A stretch of 64,000 nt of DNA. It comes from Streptomyces flaveolus. GTDB taxonomy: Bacteria; Actinomycetota; Actinomycetes; Streptomycetales; Streptomycetaceae. The first letter of the stretch is position 1. Every line of letters starts with the position of its first letter. Shown piece after piece: positions 43,610 to 54,243 of the stretch. The position numbers and the translations under genes were made by a program. The stretch is from positions 248,001 through 312,000 of the forward strand of contig NZ_JNWV01000004.1 in the NCBI RefSeq assembly GCF_000716535.1, given 5' to 3'. The notes under the pieces are model-generated. The model ran no database searches. It was given only the letters and a program-made list of their open reading frames with translations, and was not told the DNA's origin.

Positions 43610-44494
43610 ATGGCTATCTGGCTCAACAAGGACAGCAAGGTCATCGTCCAGGGCATGACCGGCGCCACCGGCATGAAGCACACCAAGCTCATGCTCGGTG
43701 ACGGCACGAACGTCGTGGGCGGCGTGAACCCGCGCAAGGCGGGTCAGACCGTGGACTTCGACGGCACCGAGGTACCCGTCTTCGGCACCGTCAAGGAGGC
43801 CATCGAGAAGACCGGCGCCAACGTCTCCGTCATCTTCGTGCCGGAGAAGTTCACCAAGGACGCGGTCGTCGAGGCCATCGACGCCGAGATCCCGCTGGCC
43901 GTCGTGATCACCGAGGGCATCGCCGTGCACGACACGGCGTCCTTCTGGTCGTACGCAGGCAAGAAGGGCAACAAGACCCGGATCATCGGCCCGAACTGCC
44001 CCGGCATCATCACCCCGGGCCAGTCGAACGTCGGCATCATCCCGGGCGACATCACCAAGCCGGGCCGCATCGGTCTGGTGTCGAAGTCCGGCACGCTGAC
44101 GTACCAGATGATGTACGAGCTGCGGGACATCGGCTTCTCCACCGCCGTCGGCATCGGTGGCGACCCGATCATCGGCACCACGCACATCGACGCCCTGGCC
44201 GCGTTCCAGGACGACCCCGACACCGACCTGATCGTGATGATCGGTGAGATCGGTGGCGACGCCGAGGAGCGCGCGGCCGCGTTCATCAAGGAGAACGTGA
44301 CCAAGCCGGTCGTCGGTTACGTCGCGGGCTTCACCGCGCCCGAGGGCAAGACCATGGGCCACGCCGGCGCCATCGTCTCCGGTTCGTCCGGCACCGCCCA
44401 GGCGAAGAAGGAGGCCCTGGAGGCCGCGGGCGTCAAGGTCGGCAAGACCCCGACCGAGACGGCGAAGCTGGCCCGGGAGATCCTGAGCGCCTGA
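43610..44494 (+). CDS. sucD: Succinyl-CoA synthetase, alpha subunit
   Basis: A 294-residue alpha subunit. The CoA-binding N-terminal Rossmann domain begins [21 protein letters not shown]; the phosphorylated His is H251 in [24 protein letters not shown] and GEIGGDAEE are also conserved. It forms the ligase with SucC. A strong terminator follows the stop by 15 bp. Confidence 0.97.
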   Translation: MAIWLNKDSKVIVQGMTGATGMKHTKLMLGDGTNVVGGVNPRKAGQTVDFDGTEVPVFGTVKEAIEKTGANVSVIFVPEKFTKDAVVEAIDAEIPLAVVITEGIAVHDTASFWSYAGKKGNKTRIIGPNCPGIITPGQSNVGIIPGDITKPGRIGLVSKSGTLTYQMMYELRDIGFSTAVGIGGDPIIGTTHIDALAAFQDDPDTDLIVMIGEIGGDAEERAAAFIKENVTKPVVGYVAGFTAPEGKTMGHAGAIVSGSSGTAQAKKEALEAAGVKVGKTPTETAKLAREILSA

Positions 44495-44508
44495 GCTTCC
44501 CGCTCCAC

Positions 44509-44553
44509 ACGTCGGTAGGCCCGTCCCCTCGCCCGGGGCGGGCCTACCGACGT
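44509..44553 (+). terminator. sucCD terminator
   Basis: A perfect 15-base stem starting ACGTCGGTAGGCCCG (44509-44523), with its complement at 44539-44553, encloses a 15-base loop, and TTCC follows. It stands between sucD and the convergent sigma factor gene and may serve both. Confidence 0.88.
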
Positions 44554-44571
44554 TTCCTGGACCGCCACCGC

Positions 44572-45450
44572 TCACCTCGGCTCCGGTGCCAGTCTCTCCG
44601 GTCCGCTCGTCTCCGCTCGGTGGAGGTTCGTCCGCAGCTTCTGCTCCTGCGGGGACAGCGGGCCCAGGCCGGCCGGCGGCGGAACGCCGTGCACCGCCTG
44701 GGCGGGGGCGACCGGGGCTTCGTAGCGCGTCGGTGCGGTGCGGAGCGTCAGGGTCGTCGCGCCGATGATCGTCACGGTGAAGGCGATGGCCGCCCGGGTC
44801 CAGAAGACGTTCCGGCGTTCGCAGCCGGTCCGTACCGTCGTCGACTTCTCCGCGCGCAGCCGCTCCCTGGAGGCCAGTTCGAGCAGGCGGCGGTGCAGCG
44901 TTTGCGGATCGGCCAGTTCCGGCAGCAGCGCGGCCACCGCCTCGCGGGCGTGGATCAGCCGGTTCGCGGCGGCCGGTGTGCTCGCCTCCGTCTCCGCCGC
45001 GGTCTCCGGCAGGTCGAGGCCCACACCGTCGTACAGGACGAGCGTGCGCCGGTACGACGCCGGCAGCCTGAGCAGGGCGTTCAGCAGGGCCTGGTCGGCC
45101 GGGTCGGCGGGCGGGGGTTCCGGGGAGCGGTAGCGGGGGCGGAAGCGGTGCCAGGGGGAGAGCGCGCAGTCGTACGCGACCGCCCGCACCCAGCCGGCCG
45201 GGTCACGGTCCTGGGCCACCTCGGGCCAGCGCTGCCAGGCGAGCTGGAAGGCCCGCTCCACGGACTCGCGGGCCAGTTCCCGGCGCCCGGTGAGCAGATA
45301 GGTCTGGCGTACGAGGGCGGGGGCGCAGAAGGCGTACAGCGCGTCGAAGGCCTGAGCGGGGGTCAGGGAGGGTGCCTGTTCGGCCGTCAGGCACGCCTCG
45401 GGCGAACGGTTCTGAGGGGCCGTCGGCTCGGGGCTCTGTGTCGTCACCAT
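44572..45450 (-). CDS. ECF-type RNA polymerase sigma factor with C-terminal membrane segment
   Basis: A 292-residue protein. Residues about 30-100 show sigma region 2 features (DALYAFCAPALVRQTYLL, then WQRWPEVAQDRDPAGWVRAVA). Residues about 118-175 resemble region 4 (ALLRLPASYRRTLVLYDGVGLDL). The remaining 115 residues include one hydrophobic segment (FWTRAAIAFTVTIIGATTLTL), so it is probably membrane-attached, an unusual design for a sigma factor and one that could serve as its own tether. No separate anti-sigma gene is adjacent. It is divergent from perM with an AT-rich promoter island at 45472-45503. Confidence 0.8.
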   Translation of the reverse strand: MVTTQSPEPTAPQNRSPEACLTAEQAPSLTPAQAFDALYAFCAPALVRQTYLLTGRRELARESVERAFQLAWQRWPEVAQDRDPAGWVRAVAYDCALSPWHRFRPRYRSPEPPPADPADQALLNALLRLPASYRRTLVLYDGVGLDLPETAAETEASTPAAANRLIHAREAVAALLPELADPQTLHRRLLELASRERLRAEKSTTVRTGCERRNVFWTRAAIAFTVTIIGATTLTLRTAPTRYEAPVAPAQAVHGVPPPAGLGPLSPQEQKLRTNLHRAETSGPERLAPEPR

Positions 45451-45543
45451 GCACCCTTCTGTACGAAAAAGAACATAAACGTATATTGAGCGACACTTCG
45501 GAGGTTCGCCTGTTACGACGGGAAAGCGCGTGTCGTTGGGAGC
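45451..45543. promoter_or_regulatory. Divergent promoter island between the ECF sigma gene and perM
   Basis: The centre (45472-45503, GTACGAAAAAGAAC onward through CGTATATTGAGCGAC) is AT-rich in an otherwise GC-rich window. On the minus strand it contains TATGTT and on the plus strand TATATT, which are possible -10 elements for the two genes. Confidence 0.45.
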
Positions 45544-47757
45544 ATGGCGAGCGTGATCCCGATGACCGCTCGCCGCTCCTCGATGTCGCCTCTGGCCAAC
45601 CGGATGCGCGACCGCTCACCCGGACTCGCCGCGGGCCTGCTGGGCGGTGCCGTCGCGGCCGGACTGGGCCTCGCCTCGTTCGCCGTGCTCGTGATGATGC
45701 TGTGGGTCAGCTCGCCCTATCCGGACAGCGGACCGGACGGCGCGCTGCACATCGCCGCAGCCCTGTGGCTGCTGGCGCACGGCGTGGAACTGACCCGCAC
45801 CGACACGCTCTCCGGCGCGCCCATGCCCGTCGGCGTCACCCCGCTGCTGCTGCTCGCCCTGCCGTTGTGGCTGCTGTACCGGGCGGCGCGGGACGCCACC
45901 GACGCGCCCACCGAACCGGACGGTCCGCCACCGGTGCGGGCGCGTACGGCGTGGACGGGCGTGGTCCTGGGCTATCTGGGTGTCGGCGCCGCCGCGGCGC
46001 TGTACTGCTCCCGGGGTGAACTCCACCCCGAGTGGACCTGGGTGACGGTGTGTCTGCCGCTCGTCGCGGCGAGCGCGGCCGGTGCCGGGGTGTGGTCGGC
46101 GTACGGCCGCCCGCGCGAGCCGGTGCTGAGCGTGCTGGTGGTGGTGCCGGGACCGGTGCGGCGCCTGGTGTTCGGCACGGACGAACGGGCGCGGCTGGGT
46201 GCGGCCGTACGTGCCGCCGGTGCCGCGACGACGGTGCTGTTCGGAGGCGGTGCGCTGCTGGTCGGCGTGTCACTGGTGTGGCACGGCGAGCCCGCGAGGG
46301 CCTCCTTCCTCCAGTTGACGGAGGGCTGGACCGGACGGTTCGCCGTACTGCTGCTCGGTATCGCGCTGATCCCCAACGCGGCGGTCTGGGCCGCCTCCTA
46401 CGCGCTCGGCCCCGGCTTCCTCCTCGGCGCCGGACACGTGGTCCACCCGCTCGCCTCCGACCCGGCGCCGCTGCTGCCGCCGTTCCCCCTGCTGGCCGCG
46501 GTGCCGGAGCCCGGCGCCGGTACGCCGGAGAACTGGGCGGCGGCGCTGGTGCCGGCGGTGGCCGGGATGACGGCGGGGTGGTTCGTGGCGCGGGCGGCCG
46601 TGCGCCGGCCGGAGGCCGGGGGGCCGGCGCGGGCCCGCTGGTCGGCCGGCCGTACCGCCGGGGTGGTGCTGCTGACGGCACTGGTCTGCGCGGCGGTCCT
46701 CGCCCTGCTCGCCGTGCTGGCGGGCGGCCCCCTGGGCGTCGCCGCGCTGTCCCGCCTCGGCCCGCTGTGGTGGCAGACCGGGGGCGCGGCCGGGGCCTGG
46801 ACGCTGGTGTTCGCGCTGCCGGTGGCCCTGATCGCCCGGGCCTGGCGGCTGCGCACCTGGCTGCGGCGCCGCGACGGCGTCCCGGCCCAGGGCGCGGAGC
46901 CGGGGGCCACGGCCCTGAAGGGCGCACAGGGCGTGCAGGGCGGCAAGGGGGCGGTGACTCCTGCGGCCGGAGGGAAGGGCGGTACGGGGCTGGGAGCGCT
47001 CGCGGTCGAGGCGAACGGTGGTACGGGGGCGGGGACGCCCGCGGTCGCGGGGAAGGGCGGTACCGGGACGGTGGCGTCGACGGAGGCGACGGAGGGCGGT
47101 GCGGCGGGTGGGACACCGACGGCCGCGGCGAAGACGGGGCAGCCGGGCGAGGGCGCGGAGGCGGGGACCACGGCGGACGCCGGGGAGGCGGCGGCCACGG
47201 GCCCGGACGCGGGTCAGGCCGCCGGCGAAGCGGTGCGGGGCGCGGGCGGGCCCGCCGTGACCGACGGCGGTACGGCGCGCGGGGACTCCGTGGGCGGGAC
47301 CGCGGGCCGGCTCAAGGTGTGGGGCCGCGGCAAGGACGCGGACAAGGGGGGCACGGCCGCTCGGGTGGTGGCGGGTCCGGTCACCGGTGCCACCGGAGAG
47401 GACGAGGAGGACCTGTACGAGGTCCTTCCCGCCGACGACGCGTTCCCGACCTCGTACCCGACCCCGGCGCCGGCCGCCGAGCCGTTCACTGCGGGCTGGC
47501 ACGACGACATCGCCCGTGCCTCCCGCTGGGCTGCCCTGAAGCAGGCGACAGGAACTGCGGAGAACGCCCGCGAGGACGCCCCCGAGGGCGCCGCCCCCGA
47601 CACCCCGCCCCGGCCGCACCCGGAGACACACGCCGAGGTACGCCCAGGGGCGCACGCCGAGCCTCAGCCGGACGCCGACCGGCGCCCCGAGTCCCGCCCC
47701 GGTCTCAGCCCTGCCCCCGGCCCCGACCCCGGCCCCCGCGCGGGCTCCTCCGATTGA
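45544..47757 (+). CDS. perM: DUF6350/PerM-like integral membrane protein
   Basis: A 737-residue protein. The first 450 residues carry many hydrophobic helices ([61 protein letters not shown] and others), with conserved YPDSGPD and GVTPL motifs. The last 290 residues are a Gly/Ala/Thr-rich and then acidic tail with tandem repeats. The position between sucD and purN is that of perM (cell-division/acid-persistence membrane protein) in Mycobacterium tuberculosis, and the helical part fits. The tail is not conserved. ATG 45544 and ATG 45562 are both possible starts. Confidence 0.78.
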   Translation: MASVIPMTARRSSMSPLANRMRDRSPGLAAGLLGGAVAAGLGLASFAVLVMMLWVSSPYPDSGPDGALHIAAALWLLAHGVELTRTDTLSGAPMPVGVTPLLLLALPLWLLYRAARDATDAPTEPDGPPPVRARTAWTGVVLGYLGVGAAAALYCSRGELHPEWTWVTVCLPLVAASAAGAGVWSAYGRPREPVLSVLVVVPGPVRRLVFGTDERARLGAAVRAAGAATTVLFGGGALLVGVSLVWHGEPARASFLQLTEGWTGRFAVLLLGIALIPNAAVWAASYALGPGFLLGAGHVVHPLASDPAPLLPPFPLLAAVPEPGAGTPENWAAALVPAVAGMTAGWFVARAAVRRPEAGGPARARWSAGRTAGVVLLTALVCAAVLALLAVLAGGPLGVAALSRLGPLWWQTGGAAGAWTLVFALPVALIARAWRLRTWLRRRDGVPAQGAEPGATALKGAQGVQGGKGAVTPAAGGKGGTGLGALAVEANGGTGAGTPAVAGKGGTGTVASTEATEGGAAGGTPTAAAKTGQPGEGAEAGTTADAGEAAATGPDAGQAAGEAVRGAGGPAVTDGGTARGDSVGGTAGRLKVWGRGKDADKGGTAARVVAGPVTGATGEDEEDLYEVLPADDAFPTSYPTPAPAAEPFTAGWHDDIARASRWAALKQATGTAENAREDAPEGAAPDTPPRPHPETHAEVRPGAHAEPQPDADRRPESRPGLSPAPGPDPGPRAGSSD

Positions 47758-47778
47758 GCCCGGCGCCCGTGGGAGGCC

Positions 47779-48744
47779 TCAGCTGTTCTCCGTGCCCAGC
47801 ACGCCCCGCAGCTCGCGGGGCAGCAGGGTGTTGCAGGACTGCTTGGCCTCGTGGGTGAGGGCGTCGTTGACGCAGGTGTAGTAGTCGCGGTAGACGAGCT
47901 GGACGGTGAAGGTGGAGGCCACCAGGACCAGTGCCAGGCCCGCTGTGACCAGGCCGCCGACGGCCGCCGTCGTCTGCGGCCGGCCGGCCGGAGCGGAGGG
48001 GGCGGTCGGGGTCGCCGGGGCGTCCGGGGACGGCCGGCGAGGCTTGGCGCGCAGGGCGCTGATGCCCCAGTACAGGGAGAGCGCGCCCAGCAGCAGGGCT
48101 ACGTAGGGCCAGCTGAACAGGGCGAAGAAGACCGCCCACATGCCCGAGAGCAGGGCGTACCGCGCGCGGCGCTGGGCCGGGTCCGTCGGGTCCCAGCGCA
48201 TGCCGGGGCCGGCTGGTCCGCCGGGGCCCTGGGGGCCGCCGCCCGGGCGTTCGCCGAAGCCGCCGGGGGAGCGGCCGGGCTGCCGGTCACTCCACTGACT
48301 GCCCCAAGGAGCGTGGCCACCGGTCCCCTGACCGTCGCCAGGGCCCTGCCCGGGAGCCTGGCCCTGCCCCGGGCCGGACCCGTGTCCCGGCCCGTGACCG
48401 CCGTGCCCCGAGCCGGGAGCCTGGCCGTGACCCTGCCCCGGGCCGGACGGACCCCCGTGGTGACGAGGCCACCACAGCTGGTCCGGAGCGCCTTCCGGCG
48501 GCGGCGCGAACGGGTTGTCGTCCTGCCGCTCGCCACCCGCCCCGGAACCACCGTTCCCCGAGCCGCCCTGTCCGGAGCCACCGTGCCCCGAGCCTGACCG
48601 GCCGGCGCCCCCCTGGCCGGAACCACCCCGCGGCGACTCCGTGGGCGGCGAGGTCGGGCGCTCCCGCAGCAGCGCGGCGCCACGCTCGCCTCCCTGGGCC
48701 GGGCGCGGCGGGAACGTGAGGAGTCGCAGGCTGCGATCGGGCAT
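47779..48744 (-). CDS. Membrane protein with Gly/Gln/His-rich repeat N-terminus
   Basis: A 321-residue protein. The first 180 residues are Gly-rich repeats of the [11 protein letters not shown] and [13 protein letters not shown] type with Pro and Gln. Two hydrophobic segments follow near 200-235 ([26 protein letters not shown]) and 270-290 ([20 protein letters not shown]), with the C-terminus [14 protein letters not shown] carrying two Cys that could form a disulfide. It resembles DUF4190-type Streptomyces membrane proteins. It is convergent with perM (21 bp). Confidence 0.68.
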   Translation of the reverse strand: MPDRSLRLLTFPPRPAQGGERGAALLRERPTSPPTESPRGGSGQGGAGRSGSGHGGSGQGGSGNGGSGAGGERQDDNPFAPPPEGAPDQLWWPRHHGGPSGPGQGHGQAPGSGHGGHGPGHGSGPGQGQAPGQGPGDGQGTGGHAPWGSQWSDRQPGRSPGGFGERPGGGPQGPGGPAGPGMRWDPTDPAQRRARYALLSGMWAVFFALFSWPYVALLLGALSLYWGISALRAKPRRPSPDAPATPTAPSAPAGRPQTTAAVGGLVTAGLALVLVASTFTVQLVYRDYYTCVNDALTHEAKQSCNTLLPRELRGVLGTENS

Positions 48745-48982
48745 CAAAAGAGCGTCTTCCCCTAGGTGACTACGGCAGTCCGACTTGAGCTTCCACCCCG
48801 TGAACGCACCGCACGACGACCCGGTTCCCGAGGCTGCTCCTTCGTGTCTCCTTGCGAACGCTACCTTCCGGCCGCGCACCCGTCCCGGGGGCCCCTTCCC
48901 GAGTGCCGGTATCGTTGCTGACGGTCGGCCGCTTCGTAGACTTCCCCGTATCCGGGGGCGTGAAGCATTCGTACGACTGTAC

Positions 48983-49010
48983 AAACCGGCCGTACGAAAC
49001 CGGCCGTACA
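48983..49010. repeat. Pair of 14-bp direct repeats upstream of purN
   Basis: AAACCGGCCGTACG (48983-48996) and AAACCGGCCGTACA (48997-49010) are adjacent, 30 bp before the purN GTG. Two direct copies at 14-bp spacing could be regulator half-sites or a slippage product. Confidence 0.55.
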
Positions 49011-49039
49011 CGGATCGCAACCCCAGAAAGGGCCCCATC

Positions 49040-49675
49040 GTGGCCGCCACCTCCGCCGACCCGGCAGCCAAGCGCCTCGTCGTGCTGGTCTCCGGTTCCG
49101 GCACCAATCTGCAGGCGCTGCTGGACGAGATCGACGCCGTCGGCGAGGCGTACGGCGCCCGGGTCGTGGCCGTCGGCGCGGACCGCACCGGCATCGAGGG
49201 GCTGGCCCGCGCCGAACGCGCCGGCATCCCCACCTTCGTGTGCAGGGTCAAGGACCACGGATCCCGCGAGGAGTGGGACGCCGCCCTCGCCGAGGCCGTG
49301 GCCGCCCACCGGCCCGACCTCGTCGTCTCCGCCGGGTTCATGAAGATCGTCGGCAAGGAGTTCCTCGCGCGGTTCGGCGGGCGGTTCGTGAACACCCACC
49401 CGGCCCTGCTGCCCAGTTTTCCGGGGGCCCACGGAGTCCGTGACGCGCTCGCGTACGGCGCCAAGGTCACCGGCTGCACCGTCCACTTCGTCGACGACGG
49501 CGTCGACACCGGCCCGATCATCGCCCAGGGCGTGGTCGAGGTGCGGGACGAGGACGACGAGAGCGCGCTGCACGAGCGCATCAAGGAAGTCGAGCGAAGG
49601 CTGCTCGTCGAGGTCGTGGGGCGGCTCGCCCGCAACGGCTATCGCATCGAGGGACGAAAGGTAGTTATCCAGTGA
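49040..49675 (+). CDS. purN: Phosphoribosylglycinamide formyltransferase
   Basis: A 211-residue GAR transformylase, step three of purine synthesis, using 10-formyltetrahydrofolate. Signatures are [15 protein letters not shown], the catalytic Asn/His in [13 protein letters not shown] and the Asp in [10 protein letters not shown]. The start at GTG 49040 follows AAAGGG. The stop overlaps purH (GTGA), which is the usual coupled arrangement. Confidence 0.96.
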   Translation: MAATSADPAAKRLVVLVSGSGTNLQALLDEIDAVGEAYGARVVAVGADRTGIEGLARAERAGIPTFVCRVKDHGSREEWDAALAEAVAAHRPDLVVSAGFMKIVGKEFLARFGGRFVNTHPALLPSFPGAHGVRDALAYGAKVTGCTVHFVDDGVDTGPIIAQGVVEVRDEDDESALHERIKEVERRLLVEVVGRLARNGYRIEGRKVVIQ

Positions 49676-51234
49676 CCGCCGAGAGCAACAAGCGGGCCAT
49701 CCGTCGCGCGCTCGTCAGCGTCTATGACAAGACCGGCCTGGAGGAGCTGGCCCGCGGGCTGCACGAGGCCGGTGTGGAGCTGGTCTCCACCGGGTCGACG
49801 GCCGGGCGGATCGCCGCCGCCGGCGTCCCGGTCACCAAGGTCGAGGAGCTGACCGGCTTCCCCGAGTGCCTGGACGGCCGGGTGAAGACCCTGCACCCGA
49901 AGGTGCACGCCGGCATCCTCGCCGACCTGCGTCTGGACAGCCACCGCGAGCAGCTCGCCGAGCTGGGCGTGGAGCCGTTCGACCTGGTCGTCGTCAACCT
50001 CTACCCGTTCCGTGAGACGGTCGCCTCCGGTGCCTCGCCCGACGAGTGCGTGGAGCAGATCGACATCGGCGGCCCGTCCATGGTCCGCGCCGCCGCCAAG
50101 AACCACCCGTCGGTGGCCGTGGTCACCAGCCCGGAGCGGTACGCCGACGTCCTCGCCGCGGTGAAGGACGGCGGCTTCGACCTCGCCGCCCGCAAGCGGC
50201 TGGCGGCCGAGGCCTTCCGGCACACGGCCGAGTACGACATCGCCGTCTCCTCCTGGTTCGCCTCGTCCTACGCGCCGGCGGACGACTCGCAGTTCCCGGA
50301 CTTCATCGCCTCCAGCCTCGGGCGCGCGCACACCCTGCGCTACGGCGAGAACCCGCACCAGCCGGCCGCCCTCTACACCTCCGGCGAGGGCGGGCTCGCG
50401 GCGGCCGAGCAGCTCCACGGCAAGGAGATGTCGTACAACAACTACACGGACACGGACGCCGCCCGCCGTGCCGCGTACGACCACGCCGAGCCCTGTGTCG
50501 CGATCATCAAGCACGCCAACCCGTGCGGCATCGCGGTCGGCGCGGACGTCGCCGAGGCGCACCGCAAGGCGCACGCCTGCGACCCGCTGTCCGCGTTCGG
50601 CGGAGTCATCGCCGTGAACCGGCCGGTCAGCAAGGAGATGGCCGAGCAGGTCGCGGAGATCTTCACCGAGGTCATCGTCGCCCCGGACTACGAGGAGGGG
50701 GCCCTGGAGGCCCTCACCAAGAAGAAGAACATCCGCGTGCTGCGCTGCCCCGACGGCCCGGCGCACCCGGTCGAGGTCAAGCCGATCGACGGCGGCGCCC
50801 TCCTCCAGGTCGCCGACCGGCTCCAGGCCGAGGGCGACGACCCGGCCCACTGGACGCTGGCCTCCGGCGAGGCCCTGGACGCGGACGAGCTGGCCCAGCT
50901 CGCCTTCGCCTGGAAGGCGTGCCGTGCGGTGAAGTCCAACGCGATCCTGCTGGCCAAGGACGGCGCCTCGGTCGGCGTCGGCATGGGCCAGGTCAACCGC
51001 GTCGACTCCTGCAAGCTGGCCGTCGAGCGGGCCGGCGAGGAGCGGGCCCGGGGTGCCTACGCGGCCTCCGACGCCTTCTTCCCCTTCCCGGACGGTCCGC
51101 AGATCCTCATCGACGCCGGTGTCCGGGCGATCGTCCAGCCGGGCGGTTCGATCCGTGACGAGCAGGTCGTGGAGGCCGCCAAGAAGGCGGGCGTGACCAT
51201 GTACTTCACGGGGACGCGCCACTTCTTCCACTGA
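49672..51234 (+). CDS. purH: Bifunctional AICAR transformylase/IMP cyclohydrolase
   Basis: A 520-residue protein of normal length; it performs the last two steps of IMP synthesis. The N-terminal MGS-like cyclohydrolase domain includes [15 protein letters not shown] and STGSTAGRI. The C-terminal AICAR formyltransferase domain has [11 protein letters not shown] and SDAFFPF, ending TGTRHFFH. Its GTG overlaps the purN stop codon. A very strong terminator follows by 18 bp. Confidence 0.97.
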   Translation: MTAESNKRAIRRALVSVYDKTGLEELARGLHEAGVELVSTGSTAGRIAAAGVPVTKVEELTGFPECLDGRVKTLHPKVHAGILADLRLDSHREQLAELGVEPFDLVVVNLYPFRETVASGASPDECVEQIDIGGPSMVRAAAKNHPSVAVVTSPERYADVLAAVKDGGFDLAARKRLAAEAFRHTAEYDIAVSSWFASSYAPADDSQFPDFIASSLGRAHTLRYGENPHQPAALYTSGEGGLAAAEQLHGKEMSYNNYTDTDAARRAAYDHAEPCVAIIKHANPCGIAVGADVAEAHRKAHACDPLSAFGGVIAVNRPVSKEMAEQVAEIFTEVIVAPDYEEGALEALTKKKNIRVLRCPDGPAHPVEVKPIDGGALLQVADRLQAEGDDPAHWTLASGEALDADELAQLAFAWKACRAVKSNAILLAKDGASVGVGMGQVNRVDSCKLAVERAGEERARGAYAASDAFFPFPDGPQILIDAGVRAIVQPGGSIRDEQVVEAAKKAGVTMYFTGTRHFFH

Positions 51235-51252
51235 GCCGCACCCGCTTCCCCC

Positions 51253-51289
51253 GCCGAGTCCCGCCCGTCCGCGACGGGCGGGACTCGGC
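51253..51289 (+). terminator. purNH terminator
   Basis: A perfect 17-base stem starting GCCGAGTCCCGCCCGTC (51253-51269) pairs with 51273-51289 across a three-base CGC loop. It is the strongest simple hairpin in the window and ends the purNH operon. Confidence 0.9.
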
Positions 51290-51640
51290 CGTATCCGGAC
51301 ACCACCCGTCCGGAAGCGGCCCCGGCCGACCGCTCGCGCGACGGTCGGCGATGTCTCGAGCTCCAGGCACGCACCAAGCCTGCCCCGCCCCCGCGCACCT
51401 GGCCGCCGTCCGCATGACGGTGGAGGCCGAGGGGAGCCCCGGGCCGCCTGCGTGGCCGACCCGCTCTCGCTGTTCGTCGCCCCCTGACGGGAGTTGGCCG
51501 GGAAGGGCCGCAAGAGGGGGGTTTTCACCACCGCTTTCCCGGCCCCTCCGCCACCACAATGAGTGCGCCCCTCGGACCACGACAGACGTACGGCACCGGC
51601 GCCGCGCGCGGCGGAGCAAGGCCAGGAAGGAGCGAGTCGC
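51290..51640. other. 351-bp intergenic region before the kinase
   Basis: It contains no supported gene or clear promoter. GGAAGGAG near 51625-51632 is the ribosome-binding site of the histidine kinase. The rest shows no repeat or recognisable motif. Confidence 0.5.
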
Positions 51641-52963
51641 GTGGACGACCGCACGATGCAGCTCGGCGGGACCCGCCCGCCGGACGCGATCAGAGGATTC
51701 TCGGTGCCGGCCGGACTGACGGGTCTGCGCCGGGTGGTGACCCTGGGCTGGATGTCGTTGGCGGCCCTCGGCCGCTCGCTCGCCGTGTCCGGCGCGATCA
51801 GCCTGGTCGGTCCCGGCCTCGGCATGGTGCCGCGGGCCATGGAGGGCGTGCGCGACCTGGCCGCGCGGCAGCGGGAACTCGCCCGGCGCTGGGCGGGCGT
51901 GGAGATCCCCGGCCCGCCCGGACCGCTGCCGCCCGCGCCCGCCGGAGCCTCCGGTGTCGTCGCCCGCCACCGCTGGATCATGAGCGACCCGCAGACCCGG
52001 CGGGAGTACGTCTGGGTGCTCACGGACCCGATCGCCGGCGGTTTCCTCGCCTTCTTTCCGCCGGCGCTGTTCCTCAGCGGCGCCTGGGGCGTCTTCCTCG
52101 CCTTCTTCGGGGTGCCGCTGTCCGCGGAGTGGGACGGCCTGTGGTACCAGTTCATCCCGATCGAGGGCCAGGCCACGGCGGTGCTCGCCGGCGTCCTCGG
52201 GCTGCTGCAACTGCCGCTGGCCCTGTGGGCGGCTCCGCGCGTGGTACGTCTGCACGCGCTCTACACCAGGGCGATGCTGGCGCCGAGCGAGAGCGAGATG
52301 ATGGCCAGCCGGATCCAGCACCTGGCCGCCACCCGCTCCGACGCGGTGGACACGCAGATGGCCGAGATCCGCCGGATCGAGCGCGATCTGCACGACGGCG
52401 CCCAGGCCCGTCTGGTTGCCATGGGCATGACGCTGGACGCGGCCGAGCACCTGCTGGAGAGCAACCCCGAGGCCGTCCGCGCCCTGCTCATCGAGGCACG
52501 GCAGTCGTCCTCGGCGGCGCTGGAGGAACTGCGCAACCTCGTCCGCGGCATCCACCCGCCGGTCCTCGCCGACCGCGGACTCGCCGACGCGATACGGGCG
52601 TTGGCGATGACCTGCCCGGTGCGCACCGAGGTCCGGGTCGACCTGCCCGCCCGCCCCGAGATGCCCGTCGAGTCCGCCGCCTACTTCGCCGTATCCGAGA
52701 TCCTCACCAATGTCGCGAAGCACGCGGGTGCCGGCCGGGCCTGGATCGACCTTCGTTACGATCGCGGGATGCTGCACATCACCGTGACCGACGACGGCCA
52801 CGGCGGTGCCGACGCCTCCCGCGGCACCGGCCTGCGCGGCATCGAGCGCCGGCTCGCCACCTTCGACGGCGTGCTGGCCGTGAGCAGTCCCGTGGGCGGG
52901 CCGACGACGGCGACGATGGAGATCCCTTGCGTATTGTCCTCGCCGAAGACCACTTCCTCCTGA
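51641..52963 (+). CDS. Sensor histidine kinase (NarL/LuxR type)
   Basis: A 440-residue kinase starting at GTG 51641. Residues about 20-80 hold a hydrophobic region with signature GLRRVVTLGWMSLAALG, and further helices lie at about 130-160 and 180-205 (FLAFFPPALFLSGAWGVFLAFFG). The HisKA_3 phosphoacceptor is RRIERDLHDGAQARLV, and the ATPase has SEILTNVAKHAG and DDGHGGAD. Its partner regulator begins 36 bp before its stop codon. Confidence 0.9.
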   Translation: MDDRTMQLGGTRPPDAIRGFSVPAGLTGLRRVVTLGWMSLAALGRSLAVSGAISLVGPGLGMVPRAMEGVRDLAARQRELARRWAGVEIPGPPGPLPPAPAGASGVVARHRWIMSDPQTRREYVWVLTDPIAGGFLAFFPPALFLSGAWGVFLAFFGVPLSAEWDGLWYQFIPIEGQATAVLAGVLGLLQLPLALWAAPRVVRLHALYTRAMLAPSESEMMASRIQHLAATRSDAVDTQMAEIRRIERDLHDGAQARLVAMGMTLDAAEHLLESNPEAVRALLIEARQSSSAALEELRNLVRGIHPPVLADRGLADAIRALAMTCPVRTEVRVDLPARPEMPVESAAYFAVSEILTNVAKHAGAGRAWIDLRYDRGMLHITVTDDGHGGADASRGTGLRGIERRLATFDGVLAVSSPVGGPTTATMEIPCVLSSPKTTSS

Positions 52964-53571
52964 GGGACGGGCTGATCCGCCTGCTCGGGGCCTACGGCCA
53001 CGACGTGGTGGCCGCCGTGGACAACGGCACCGACCTGCTCGAAGCGCTGGACCGGGAACAGCCGGACGTCGCCGTCGTCGACGTCCGGCTGCCGCCGAGC
53101 TTCACCGACGAGGGGCTGCGCGCCGTCCTCGCCGCACGCAAGCGGAACCCGGACCTTCCGGTGCTCCTGCTCTCCCAGTACGTCGAACCGCTCTACGCCC
53201 GCGAACTGCTCGCCGGCGGCGGCCGGGGCGTCGGCTACATGCTCAAGGACCGCGTCACCAACGGCGGCCAGTTCCTGGACTCCATCCAGCGGGTGGCCGC
53301 GGGCGGCACCGCCATGGACCCCGAGGTCATCTCCCGGCTACTGGTCCGCAAGGAGCGCGACGCGTCCGTCGGCAGCCTCTCCGAACGCGAACGCGAGGTC
53401 CTCGAACTCGTCGCCCAGGGCCGCTCCAACGCGGGCATCGCCCAGGCCCTGTTCGTCACCGAGAAGGCCGTCGCCAAGCACATCAGCAACATCTTCACCA
53501 AGCTCGGCCTCCTCCCGACGGACGGTGACAACCGCCGCGTCCTGGCCGTGCTGGCCTACCTGGACCAGTGA
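52927..53571 (+). CDS. LuxR/NarL family response regulator (TTG start)
   Basis: A 214-residue regulator. The only start giving a normal receiver N-terminus (RIVLAEDHFLLRDGL) is TTG 52927, with GGAG (52918-52921) at five-base spacing. The phosphorylation Asp is in VAVVDVRLPPSFTDEG and the Lys in MLKDRV. The C-terminal HTH is of LuxR type (SEREREVLELVAQGRSNAGIAQAL). The gene overlaps the kinase gene end by 37 bp, which indicates coupling. Confidence 0.88.
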   Translation: MRIVLAEDHFLLRDGLIRLLGAYGHDVVAAVDNGTDLLEALDREQPDVAVVDVRLPPSFTDEGLRAVLAARKRNPDLPVLLLSQYVEPLYARELLAGGGRGVGYMLKDRVTNGGQFLDSIQRVAAGGTAMDPEVISRLLVRKERDASVGSLSEREREVLELVAQGRSNAGIAQALFVTEKAVAKHISNIFTKLGLLPTDGDNRRVLAVLAYLDQ

Positions 53572-53579
53572 GCCGCCGG

Positions 53580-53643
53580 AAACGACACCGGGCCGCACCC
53601 CGTCCGGCGGACGGGACGCGGCCCAGGAGTGGTGCCGGGAAGC
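53580..53643. terminator. Probable bidirectional terminator
   Basis: GGGCCGC-N3-CCGTCC and GGACGG-N3-GCGGCCC form an imperfect long stem between the convergent regulator and membrane protein genes. Confidence 0.6.
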
Positions 53644-54243
53644 TCAGTACCGCGGGCGGTTGAACCAGGCCGAGGCGGAGCCGTTGACCATGGACGCGAG
53701 GATGATGCCCGCGAAGGCCAGGGAGATGATCCCGCCGAACGTCGCCGAACCGCCACCGCCGTTGACGATGTTCACGAGGCTGCCGAGCAGCATCAGCGAC
53801 GCGTACACGATCGTCGTGACGCGGATGCCGCCGCCGCCCTTCTTGAACTTCACGCCCAGGAAGATCGACAGGGTGCCCAGCGCCAGCATCAGCAGCGCGA
53901 ACGCGATCAGCGCGCCGGTGGCGATGCTCGTGTCGTCACCGGAGCCGATGCCGTTGGAGACGTCCTGCGCGGCACCGGCGGCGATGCCGAGGAACAGACC
54001 GGCCAGGTACTGGAAGCCCGCCAGGATGAACAGCAGCACCCGCGCCGTCTTGATCAGGCCCGGCATCTCCATCGGCACCCCGTAGCCGTACGGCTGCTGC
54101 ACCGGCGGCGCGGCCGGGTAGCCGTATCCGGGCTGGCCCTGCGGGGCGCTCGGGTAGCCGTATCCGGGCTGGCCCTGCTGCGGATAGCCGCCCTGCTGGC
54201 CCTGCGGCGGGCCGTACGGGTTGTTGGGGTCGCCAAAGCTCAT
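53644..54243 (-). CDS. Membrane protein with Pro/Gln/Tyr-rich N-terminus
   Basis: A 199-residue protein. The first 60 residues are a repeat-rich, uncharged tail (GYPQQGQPGYGYP twice and related). Four hydrophobic helices follow (LLFILAGFQYLAGLFLGIAAG, ALIAFALLMLALGTLSIFLGV, TIVYASLMLLGSLVNIV and IISLAFAGIILASMV). The fold resembles DUF4190/YIP1-like actinobacterial membrane proteins; the tail is typical of envelope-associated proteins. GGAGGAAG supports ATG 54243. Confidence 0.78.
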   Translation of the reverse strand: MSFGDPNNPYGPPQGQQGGYPQQGQPGYGYPSAPQGQPGYGYPAAPPVQQPYGYGVPMEMPGLIKTARVLLFILAGFQYLAGLFLGIAAGAAQDVSNGIGSGDDTSIATGALIAFALLMLALGTLSIFLGVKFKKGGGGIRVTTIVYASLMLLGSLVNIVNGGGGSATFGGIISLAFAGIILASMVNGSASAWFNRPRY

